From NCBI RefSeq assembly GCF_964340395.1, contig NC_135549.1, forward strand, positions 2,455,001-2,472,500: DNA of 17,500 nucleotides, read 5' to 3'. Under the pieces are notes generated by a model, which did not search any database, was not told the origin of the DNA, and was given only the letters and a program-made list of their open reading frames with translations. Position 1 is the stretch's first letter; every line of letters starts with the position of its first letter. Positions 9,304 to 17,500 of this stretch are shown piece after piece. Both the position numbers and the translations under genes were made by a program. This DNA comes from Glandiceps talaboti (Eukaryota; Hemichordata; Enteropneusta; Spengelidae).

Positions 9304-9495
9304 AAACAGATTTGGTATCATTTCTACTGATTTGATTCTAAACAGATTTGGTATCATTTCTACTGATTTGATTCTAAACAGATTTGGTATCATTTCTACT
9401 GATTTGATTTTAAACAGATTTGGTAGGTTTTCTACTGATTTGATTCTAAACAGATTTGGTAGGTTTTCAATATGGTTTCTAGTGATTTGATTCTG
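9304..9495 (+). repeat. 36-bp minisatellite, about five units
   Basis: Units start AAACAGATTTGGTATCATTT at 9304, 9340, 9376, 9412 and 9448. The last two carry TAGGTTTTC in place of TATCATTTC, and the fifth has an insertion. Because 36 is a multiple of three, the array stays open in frame and would read NRFGIISTDLIL repeats. There is no ATG start, splice context or other coding signal, so I treat it as a repeat. Confidence 0.95.
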
Positions 9496-10849
9496 TTCAG
9501 TACTTTAGTTTCAAATTTTGAGTAGGAACAACTTGTCCATTTTTCTTACACATAAGAAATGAAAGATTTGAAAAAAAAACATCACAAATTTCATTGTGGT
9601 GAGTAGTACTGTCTAAAGTCAAATACATTTACACTTACATATTTAAACCTGTTTTTCTACATCATAGATGAAAAATATTTTAATAATCACAAAATTAGTA
9701 AATCTTAGCAATTCAGTATTTTGTATTGTACATCCCATTTCAACTTACCATTCACCGAATCTGCTTGATAAGACCACACAGAAACCAATAAGAAATGTCA
9801 CGTTACACTTTGCAATAGCATCATTGAATGAATAGTTTCTTGCAACATTTTGTGATAAGGTGAAATGAACTGATGTGTCACCATGCAGACATAATATGTG
9901 GAATGTCAAAACATTGGTGCCCACGTCTACAACTAGTTTTAAGTGATTATTTCATAAAAGAGACAACATGTAGCGTGATCTGTCTGTTTTAGTATAGAAT
10001 ATACACTTTTTTTAATGGTTCCTGCATGGGTGTATCAAACACAGCTTGTAAATGGTGAAACTGGCTGTATATAAAAATCAGCAAGGCAAGGAATTAATTT
10101 GCCGCATGCCATACCAATCAATCCCAAATCACAGACATCAAGACAGAATATTTTCAATTTTGTCTTGTCACTCAACATATCACTACTGTCAAATTTTGAT
10201 CTTGAAAGCAAATAAGGATGTGAATAAAGTGCTCATAATCTCTTTTTTATTGTTTTAGTAGCCAGTATTCAGAAGTGTACATTTTAGTATAATTAGTTCA
10301 CCTGTAAAATATTGATTATTTTCAAAGCCAAATTTTAAATATTTTGATCCATGTAAATTGTTTTTCCCTTCCCCAGATTGATGTATAGTATAAATTGTGA
10401 TGGTGTTTTCAGATAGAAAGAAATATAAAGTAGTGTAAATATTCCTTTATTAAACATTCAATTTAAGAGAGAGACGTGTATTTTATAAACTTTCTGAAAG
10501 TAATAAAAATTATGTAAATGGAAAGATCTCATTTAGTCTGTATGTGTCTTACATCTGTGTGCATCATGCTGATTTTGATAGTTGAATAGCCTTGTATTTT
10601 TTGTATTTTTTTTCTAATAGCCATTGAGAAATTACTGTGTGTTAGTATGTATGTATGCGCTAATGTGTGTTTGGTTGTGAACTGCCAGACCAATTGCCTT
10701 GGTATTGGGAGGGGGGGAGAATTGTAAAGACCTGATAAAAACTGTTTGTCTGTCTGCCTATCTTTGGGTGACGTAAACGTAAAGTCAAAAAACAAAACAT
10801 TATTGTTGAGAAAGTATAAAAGTCTGATCACGCAATGATATGCAATTAT
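9496..10849. other. Non-coding stretch, no gene recognised
   Basis: AT-rich. An ATG-started 68-codon open frame at 10052-10258 (+) has no recognisable motif and lies in an ordinary AT-rich context. A minus-strand frame at 10529-10831 owes its composition to low-complexity TGTG and G-run sequence. Neither is supported as a gene. Confidence 0.55.
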
Positions 10850-10895
10850 GTTACATCATAGACCCTCCACGTTGGTGGAGGGTCTATGGTTACAT
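10850..10895. mobile_element. 14-bp perfect palindrome between 7-bp direct repeats
   Basis: CATAGACCCTCCAC (10857-10870) and its exact complement GTGGAGGGTCTATG (10875-10888) enclose the loop GTTG. GTTACAT abuts both sides exactly (10850-10856 and 10889-10895). An inverted repeat between exact direct repeats is the signature of a mini-element insertion with a 7-bp target duplication. At 32 bp it is extremely short for a transposable element. Confidence 0.75.
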
Positions 10896-11014
10896 ATATG
10901 ACAGGTCTTTAATTTTCAAGAAATGTCTTTAAAAAGTAGTGTTCTTTCAAAAGAACAAAATCTCTAGGTACAGAATGGACGCATCCAAGATGTTGCCCGA
11001 GTTATTCTGGTAAA

Positions 11015-11030
11015 TAGCGCCCTCTTGTGG
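11015..11030 (-). promoter_or_regulatory. CTCF-like motif
   Basis: The minus strand reads CCACAAGAGGGCGCTA. This matches the vertebrate CTCF core (CCASYAGRKGGCRSTA) at every position but one, where A replaces the pyrimidine after CCAC. CTCF is conserved across bilaterians. A single 16-mer match is suggestive only. Confidence 0.35.
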
Positions 11031-11545
11031 TTTATTGTTTGCTATATTGCTTGAAAACGCTGTTCTTGTTTCGTTCGAAAGATGTTATAATGAATTGCCG
11101 ATTGTATATCTCTTGGAAAAATACCATCAGGTTTTTCATAAGAAACGACACAATCCCGAATTCCTTCTCCCCCCCCCCCCATTAATTTCATTAAAATTTA
11201 GGTGCGATCAAAAACACCGTAATAACGCTGTGGAAACTGGTTAAGATGGTGTTCCGTACTACTACTCAAATTTGGTACTCGTTACTATGGTTACAGACCC
11301 AAAAGCCTTCCCCAAAATACTTTCTTATTCTAAGGCATTTTATCTTTGAATTGTCTCCAGTTCTTTTTGACACAGTCATGACCCCTACGAGTTCCGTATA
11401 AACCCGTCAGGGTGTTCAGGAAACATTGAACTGTAGGACTGTGATATCAGTCAGGAAACAGATATGCTTGTAACTATAAAACTTTTCAAACTCTAGTTAT
11501 CCGTATCTGTGGTCACATGTCTTTATTCTACGTGAAAACCTTTGT

Positions 11546-11578
11546 CCCCCACCATCACCACCACCATCACCACCACCT
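11546..11578 (+). repeat. CCACCATCA simple repeat
   Basis: A pyrimidine-biased run of CCACCATCACCACCACCATC type with C and A only at most positions, about 33 bp. It is not part of an open coding frame that I can support. Confidence 0.8.
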
Positions 11579-12841
11579 ACGTGGTAATCTAAGCGTTGTA
11601 AAGGTGGAACTTTGAGGTGACACAACTGACGATTCGGAAATACAATGTACGCGTATATAGCATGTTGATATTTTAGTTTTAGTACGTGTAATGTGCTTTC
11701 AGTATACTGAATCAGCTGACATTTTTATTCGATCCTGTCCACGGAAAGAATATAAATATAAGGGCACACAAGAATTAAAATAATACCTGACTATAGTTAG
11801 ATAGCCCCTTAATTCTTTCCTTTCCTTTCGAAGCGATAAGTCTTTTGTCTTATCCTTTTGAATAACAAATCTAAATCTAACGGTTCGCCGGTCTGTCTGA
11901 CTCCATGTGATCTTTAATAGCTATAAGGAAATCGCCTCTTCAACAATAGCTGGCGAGGCGATCACAGACTGTATTGTTCAATCATTGAAAACTGGGTATT
12001 ACATTATTAATGTAACCAGGGTACTGAAGCTTCTTTCCTTCAAAGAAAGAAAAATACGACATATACCCCATTGTAAAGAATTTTACCTTTTCCTAGACAA
12101 CTTTAGCATCCTAGCTATACAATCACATGTGTTATATTCCCAAAGGCATTATAATCATTATTGCCCTCAGATCGGTTACAGAGTTAATATTTGATATGAC
12201 CTTTATATCTTTATGGTGGGGGTGATGTAAATATTTCAAATGAAGTTCTTCATGGGTCCAGTGATTTTGCCTAAAGGTATAATATTTTGTACAAACTGAC
12301 AGTCAACAAGTCACTGCATAATCTGGTGGTGTATTCCTAGGTTGTATTGGTAAAATTTTGATGGGTATGACATTTCTAAATGTCTGATTTTGTGATGCAT
12401 ATTAATAGCATGGAGAGAGATATATTAAATCCTGGTAGCTGTTTTTGGTCGATAGAAATACCAAAATTTGACATAAATCGAATCGTTGACTACAATTAAA
12501 GCTAGCCCGCATTCACATAGTAGAATTGGGTTTATGTACGCATCATCTTTATCAAATAAAAGGAGAGAGGGGGAGACCGCACACGGTGAATCTAAGCCAT
12601 TGCATGGATTTTTATTGTGCTTGATGAAATTCTTTTGGAACAACTTCACCGCAATACGTATAAGTTGTCTTGACTACCACTTTTGGACCTCCTCGAAGTC
12701 CAATGCTCGATCTGGCTTTCACCTTTTGGATCTATAAAATTATGTTTATCAAAAATCTTGTGTTAATGTTTGCATCAAATTGCAAGGTTTGCTCATTAGT
12801 AGAATGTATTTTGTAACAAAAAGGACAAAATGCTGTCATTA

Positions 12842-12842
<1 letters not shown>

Positions 12843-12894
<52 letters not shown>
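12843..12894 (+). repeat. (TG)26 microsatellite
   Basis: 26 uninterrupted TG units. It is the first block of a five-block microsatellite cluster and is joined to the GA block by AGGGGA. Pure alternating purine-pyrimidine tracts can adopt Z-DNA. Confidence 0.98.
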
Positions 12895-12897
<3 letters not shown>

Positions 12898-12898
12898 G

Positions 12899-13041
<143 letters not shown>

Positions 13042-13180
13042 ACGTACCATCTGTGTCATTATTATATATGTACCATCTGGAATGGTCTCATAGCATGTTG
13101 TATTTGTAATTTAGTGAGAAGAAACTTAATTCGTTGTCTATATGTATATATAGTTATATCAATTAATTATAAAAATTATT

Positions 13181-13350
13181 GTATTTGTATTTGTATTTGT
13201 ATTTATATTTATATTTATATTTATATTTATATTCATATTTGTATTTGTATTTGTATTTGTATTTGTATTTGTATTTGTATTTGTATTTGTATTTGTATTT
13301 GTATTTGTATTTGTATTTGTATTTGTATTTGTATTTGTATTTGTATTTGA
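13181..13350 (+). repeat. (GTATTT)n hexanucleotide array
   Basis: About 28 hexamer units. A middle block (about 13201-13236) has GTATTT changed to ATATTT, with one ATATTC. All six frames stay open over long stretches, producing spurious dipeptide-repeat ORFs. Confidence 0.97.
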
Positions 13351-13444
13351 ACGAACAGAGAGCTCTCAGACGTAGTGGTCTGAGCTATACGTAACCATAG
13401 ACCCACCACTGATGTAACGTGGGACACAAAAATGAGTTTGCTTG

Positions 13445-13445
<1 letters not shown>

Positions 13446-13493
<48 letters not shown>
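13446..13493 (+). repeat. (CA)24 microsatellite
   Basis: 24 CA units, complementary to the (TG)26 block about 550 bp upstream. It passes directly into a TACA array. Confidence 0.98.
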
Positions 13494-13497
<4 letters not shown>

Positions 13498-13597
13498 TAC
13501 ATACATACATACATACATACATACATACATACATACATACATACATACATACATACATACATACATACATACATACATACATACATACATACATACA
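13494..13597 (+). repeat. (TACA)26 tetranucleotide array
   Basis: About 26 TACA units, almost pure, arising from the adjoining CA tract and ending in CACATACACG. The unique spacer 13351-13445 separates this pair from the hexanucleotide array. Confidence 0.97.
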
Positions 13598-14450
13598 CAC
13601 ATACACGCTGGAATTGAGCACCACTGCATGATAGTTCATGTTCATCTGTTTTCGTTTAAACATTGGTAAACTTTACTAACTCAAATATAAATAGTTGCCT
13701 TGCATTATGCCTTGAATTGTTAGTTTTAAATTATTATATTTATCCAGTACTGAGTTTGACTTTTAATAATCAATACTGGCGATTTTAAGGGTATATTTTG
13801 TAACTTAATTTATAGTGAAATTACATGTAATTCAATACTCATTTGAGTGGGAATTGCAATTAGCTATGTATCGTCGGCCTGTACTAATACATTGTATCTC
13901 ATCTACCTACGCATACGCATATATACGTTACGGTATGTGTATATGTAGTCCTGCTTGCATACGGAGTAATCCGGGACTCGATTCTGACAATTGTCCCTCC
14001 TCAGCAATATAGACTCGTGCACCGCCTGTAAGCAGGGCTAGTTAATGTGAATAGCGGTGAGACACCTTCGAGTTTAGTACAAAATACTGAAAACGCTGTG
14101 TTGTAAAGTAGAACGAGGCGAAACCGAGACGGAATTCAATGATCGACGTGTCGCCATTGGTTACGTAAAGTGGCCAAGACAAGCGCAATTTAAATTTCAT
14201 TTTCAGGAACCATGTTAGTTTACCAGAAATTCCGAACAATTTTGACATGTTGATTTTGTAGTTGCTATATGGTTTTGTTAAGTTCTCTCTAAAATTCTGA
14301 CCGAAATTTTGACCATTTACATGAACCCACTTATTTACTAGACGACAGACGAGTTACATTACCCCTTATAGTTGTTTCCACATATCATTGGATGTAGTTT
14401 TCCATTGAAAAATAGTACATAAATATAGTAACCTTCATAACCTTCTTGAT
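13598..14450. other. Non-coding stretch, no gene recognised
   Basis: The part at 13860-14240 is CpG-richer than its surroundings (for example GAACGAGGCGAAACCGAGACGG near 14111). Short open frames on both strands have no recognisable motif. Nothing supports a gene here. Confidence 0.5.
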
Positions 14451-14514
14451 TACATATCTCGTAGTTTGATATACAATACAAATACATATCTCGTAGTTTG
14501 ATATACAATACAAA
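14451..14514 (+). repeat. 32-bp perfect tandem duplication
   Basis: Units start TACATATCTCGTAGTTTGAT at 14451 and 14483 and are identical over 32 bases. This is a recent local duplication. Confidence 0.96.
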
Positions 14515-14590
14515 TCGTCATTTGTATTAGCCTGGGGCTTCATATCGAACATTTATACGACAATATCAAGGTACGTCTCCGATGCAATCT

Positions 14591-14773
14591 CCGATGTAGA
14601 TGTCGGCTATTAAATCGTTCATTGCTATTTTACCTTCGTTATTTTGCCTGAATTGACCTTCTTGGTACATGTTTACATTTTTTTTAGCAATTTAAACATG
14701 CACCAAAAAGGTCAATTCATGCAAAATAACGAAGGTAAAATAGCAATGAACGATTAGCCGACATCTACATCGG
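14591..14773. mobile_element. Long hairpin, 81-85-bp arms, between direct repeats
   Basis: 14591-14675 is the inverted copy of 14693-14773, with three substitutions and one 4-base gap. The spacer is 17 nt. The longest perfect pairing is 33 bp, centred on CGTTATTTTGC/GCAAAATAACG. GTCTCCGATGCA occurs as an exact direct repeat on both sides (14575-14586 and 14789-14800), 4 and 15 bases from the arms. It may be a small MITE, or a transcribed hairpin that could yield small RNAs. The arms are too similar and long for a typical microRNA precursor. Confidence 0.8.
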
Positions 14774-15380
14774 ATGTTAATCAGATTGGTCTCCGATGCA
14801 GTGTACGCCAACTTTAATAGTATCCTTGTCTAATACGTAGCTTTCCTTCGGACCTTTTATTTGTTCAGAAAGTGTATCCTTGCTGTATTACTATAAAATA
14901 AGTCAATTATTTGAACACATATTAATTCCCAGAGGAATTAGTAAACGTTACAAAGTTCAGATGAAAAATTAGAAAAATTGAAGTATACAGAAAATTAACA
15001 ATAAAGATAGGCTTTAAAAGAAACAATCTATGATATATACTACTGAATTGAGTAATAAGAGTAGTCGTTGCTGTCTCATGTCTGAACATATACTTACATA
15101 ATTGTGTAACATTAATAGTAATATTATCGTTAGTCATTAAATATATCAATTTTGAATCATTCGGTAAATTTACAGTACAAAAAAGGGACAGTAGTATGTA
15201 AGTAAAGGAAATACAATGAGGTGTGTTGTCGAAGAATTGCATTTCCTACCAATACCATGACTCCCTTGATCCTTTGCGGTGGTGACTTAACGATCAATGT
15301 TCATCATACCACTACATTCCCACATTCTCATTCAAACCATGGTGTTAGAACGATACTTAAACTGTACGATTTTTGCCTTA
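14774..15380. other. Non-coding stretch, no gene recognised
   Basis: AT-rich, with a small palindrome TAATTCC/GGAATTA at 14923-14940. A minus-strand open frame (14922-15242) has AT-rich hydrophobic composition without a known motif and is not supported as a gene. Confidence 0.5.
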
Positions 15381-15439
15381 GGGGTAGACCATTCGATATC
15401 CTGGGGGGGGGGGCTTGGAAGATTGGTGGAGAGTCATTA

Positions 15440-15545
15440 TTTTTTTCACACCTGCTTGCCTGAGAATTATTTTTTTTCTCCTTCGCCTATGCTGGCAACT
15501 TTTTTTTTTTTCTTTGCTTCTTTGAGATATCCGGATTTTTTTTTT
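15440..15545 (+). repeat. Left array of four spaced T-tracts
   Basis: T runs of 7, 8, 12 and 10 start at 15440, 15470, 15500 and 15536, spaced 30, 30 and 36 bases. The last follows ATATCCGGA. The array lies just inside the left inverted repeat. Confidence 0.85.
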
Positions 15546-15877
15546 ACGTCAACGTTGAACACCTACATTTGTTGCCACAATTTTCTGTTTGGTTTTCACA
15601 CAGGGTAATACAGAGAGTAAAAAGATGCTGTTCTATCACACACAGATTTTATTTAGAAAACTACATATTTCATACATGTTTGATTTTCAATTAAATAAAC
15701 ATCATTGACAGTTTTTATGCCATGTTATGATGACACACTGAAAATACAAATCGGAAACTTGATTGGTGAGATCAGACATTCAGATAGACCGGTCAGTTTC
15801 TCCAGCTTGGGGGGATGGGGGGGGGGGGGTGTCAGTGTTATTTTCCATTGGGCCAACAAAAAGTCACTGATCCCGTG

Positions 15878-16700
15878 AATAAAGTTTCATAGCATCTGAC
15901 AGTAAGCTATAGAGGGAAGAGCTTTGAGACTGGGATATGTCTACCTCTTGTGTGAGTGTGTGTGAATGGGGGGGGGGGGGTTCTAGGGGGTCTCCCCCTA
16001 GAAGCCCTGGAGGATTTTTACTTCTAAAGGCAATGTTTAGGCCATTCACAGACACTTTCAGACAATAATTTACAAACTTTACAAGACAGCTCTAACTTTT
16101 AAAAAGCAACTATATGAGGTTGAAACATTTTTTAAATAAAGTTTCATAGCATCTTGACACTAAGAGGTGGAGGAAAGAACTTTGATTTGAAACTGGAACA
16201 TGTCTACCTCTTATGGGGGAGGGGGGTTCTAGGGGCTGTCCCCCTAGAAGCTCTGGATGATTTTTACTCTTAAAGCCAATTTTCAGGCTATTAACAGACA
16301 CTTTCAGACAATAATTTGCAAGCTTTACAAGACAGCTCTAACAATTGTAAAAAGCAACTACACATGGTTGAAATATTTTTGAAATAAAGTTTCATAGCAT
16401 AGTAAGAGGTGGAGGGAAGAACTTTGATTTGAGGCTTGGACATGTCTACCTCTTATGGGGGGGGGGTCCTAGGGGGTCTCCCCTAGAAGCTTTTCAAGTT
16501 TTTTTTACCAATTTTGGTGAATCTTATTGTTGGTTTAACGAATGAGTGGCCTGTGGGGTGATGGAGTCCAAGGGGTCTCCCCCTGCCAGATCTGTAGTTT
16601 TTTGTTTCTATTGAGGCAATTTTTAGGTTATTCATAGCCTCTGAGATATATATTGCCAAGCATTGAAAAGCTAAAGTAAATATAACCTTTTTAAATAGGT
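15878..16700 (+). repeat. Tandem repeat of about 250 bp, three units plus a diverged fourth
   Basis: AATAAAGTTTCATAGCAT starts units at 15878, 16135 and 16383 (periods 257 and 248). AATAGGTTTTCCATGTTATA at 16694 marks the end of a more diverged and longer unit. Each unit contains ACATGTCTACCTCTT-like sequence, a long G-run and a TTCTAGGGG hairpin. It also has an AGACACTTTCAGACAATAAT block, which is lost in the third unit. The minus strand stays open in two units with a shared SKN.P.LLGG.PLEPP pattern, but I take this as a by-product of the repeat. Confidence 0.85.
15981..16003. repeat. G/C hairpin in repeat unit 1
   Basis: TTCTAGGGGG and CCCCCTAGAA pair perfectly (10 bp) around the loop TCT. 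The matching hairpins in units 2 and 3 are at about 16227-16249 and 16467-16488. The fourth, diverged unit retains AGGGGTCTCCCCCT at about 16569. Confidence 0.9.
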
Positions 16701-17332
16701 TTTCCATGTTATAAAGGTGGGCCTGTAACATTTGTATAGGGGCATTGATGTTGCATGTATAGTAAAGTTACTGATGTGTTAGAGCACTTTAGGAGGTCAT
16801 ACCTAGTGTACAATAGAAACTTGAATTTGAGTTGTGGTGTCGATACATGTAGTGTCTGAAATAAGAAGTATATCATCCCTTCTGACAAATTCATATTGAA
16901 GAGACTAGAACTATTTAGATTAAGTTCTTTTAACTATCCAATAGTAATAGTAATAGTATGAAGATTACCATTACAAAACAGTCAAGTTCACTTTTGCCCC
17001 AAAGTGCAAGATAAGTGAAGCACTGATTGTGAAACAGCCAAAAAATTACATGGCATGTTCTGTAACTAGTTTGGTAGCTGGGTAATACATGTATTATATG
17101 TATAATTTTATGTATAGTTATATTTGAACCCTTACATGAAGTAATATTTAAACCATTTATGAAAGAAACAGAGACAAGAACAAATATATATATGTACCAC
17201 AGGCTAACGAAACTGACTGGTCCCTGACATGTGTTTGAAACTGTTTGTCATGATTTGACAAGTGTCCTGGTTGGAGAGGTACGAGCAGGTTGAACAGTAT
17301 ACTCGAACCTGTGCATCATTTCCCTGTCAAGA
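16701..17332. other. Unique interior of the inverted-repeat element
   Basis: AT-rich sequence between the 250-bp repeats and the right T-tract array. A short TAATAG run lies near 16943-16956. No ORF of meaningful length and no transposase motif was seen. Confidence 0.55.
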
Positions 17333-17431
17333 TTTTTTTTTTCTAGCAGCAGTGGTCCATCTTTTTTTTTCCATCACCCACTCATATCCGGATTTTTTTT
17401 TTCAAGCAAATCCACTTGGCATCTTTTTTTT
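17333..17431 (+). repeat. Right array of four spaced T-tracts
   Basis: T runs of 10, 10, 9 and 8 start at 17333, 17362, 17394 and 17424, spaced 29, 32 and 30 bases. The third follows ATATCCGGA, exactly as the last tract of the left array does. The array abuts the right inverted repeat. Confidence 0.85.
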
Positions 17432-17500
17432 CCCCGAAATCTTCCAAGCCCCCCCCAGGATATCAAATGGTCCACCCCTTATCTTGAGTATTTCCTATAT

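Larger units (their letters stand above)
10896..12842. other. CpG-richer non-coding stretch, no gene recognised
   Basis: CpG is clearly more frequent here, above all 10980-12000, than in the preceding 6 kb. It holds a CTCF-like motif (11015-11030), a CCACCATCA-type simple repeat (11546-11578) and a TATA-like string (11751-11765). Open frames at 11907-12194 and 12425-12737 have no family features, and the first begins at GTG without any ATG. Confidence 0.5.
15381..17478. mobile_element. Non-autonomous element with terminal inverted repeats, 2.1 kb
   Basis: Left end 15381-15424 starts GGGGTAGACCATTCGATATC. Right end 17438-17478 reads, in complement, GGGGTGGACCATTTGATATC. The ends pair with two substitutions and differ only in the length of a G-run (11 against 8). 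TTA lies directly outside both ends (15378-15380 and 17479-17481), consistent with a 3-bp target duplication. No transposase or other protein is encoded. Inside are T-tract arrays near both ends and a tandem repeat of about 250 bp. Two independently inserted copies of one repeat in opposite orientation remain an alternative. Confidence 0.65.

Noticed and set aside
9299-9490. 63-codon frame with NRFGIISTDLIL repeats
   Set aside because: It arises from a 36-bp minisatellite and begins at TTG, with no ATG and no splice context.
10052-10258. 68-codon ATG-started frame
   Set aside because: No family resemblance, short, and in ordinary AT-rich sequence. Such a length is expected by chance here.
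10529-10831. 100-codon minus-strand frame
   Set aside because: It covers low-complexity TGTGTG, TCTGTCTG and G-run sequence. No domain is recognisable.
11907-12194. 95-codon + strand open frame
   Set aside because: It begins at GTG, contains no ATG and has no recognisable motif or splice support. It could still be an unrecognised exon.
14591-14773. MicroRNA precursor
   Set aside because: Pairing of more than 80 bp with very few mismatches and a short loop is more like an inverted-repeat element or hairpin-RNA locus than a typical animal pre-miRNA.
15864-16301. Paired minus-strand frames sharing SKN.P.LLGG.PLEPP
   Set aside because: The similarity follows from the 250-bp tandem repeat. The frames shift between units and read through G-runs.

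Overview
The window reads as nuclear DNA from an animal, most likely a marine invertebrate. It is AT-rich. It has spliced exons with GT/AG junctions, long microsatellites, many short tandem duplications and several inverted-repeat elements. There are no bacterial-style operons. I cannot name the species.

Positions 1-4392 hold the 3' end of one + strand gene. Five exons (553-719, 1972-2106, 2571-2785, 3862-3945, 4274-4392) join in one uninterrupted frame to a 239-residue C-terminal piece ending at TGA 4390-4392. Its WD40-type motifs and charged tail match the C-terminal WD40 domain of the LRRK (leucine-rich repeat kinase) family, best LRRK2. The kinase, ROC-COR and repeat domains lie upstream of the window. 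The introns carry tandem repeats (1-217, 1239-1440) and one copy of a dispersed repeat (about 826-1216).

From 4393 to about 10.85 kb no coding sequence is recognisable. This stretch includes the 3' UTR and a 260-bp tandem duplication (4715-5234). It also has several minisatellites (37-nt at 6435, 48-nt at 7751, 22-nt at 8971, 36-nt at 9304). The second dispersed-repeat copy (about 7256-8022) abuts a roughly 370-bp near-perfect foldback (8023-8393).

From about 10.85 to 12.8 kb CpG dinucleotides become clearly more frequent. Here lie a 14-bp perfect palindrome flanked by 7-bp direct repeats and a CTCF-like motif, but no recognised gene. Positions 12843-13597 are a dense cluster of five microsatellite blocks. 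A long hairpin (14591-14773) sits between 12-bp direct repeats.

The right end (15381-17478) looks like a 2.1-kb non-autonomous element. It has 41-44 bp terminal inverted repeats, TTA at both edges, arrays of four T-tracts near each end, and an internal tandem repeat of about 250 bp whose units carry a G/C hairpin. No transposase, tRNA, rRNA or CRISPR was seen.
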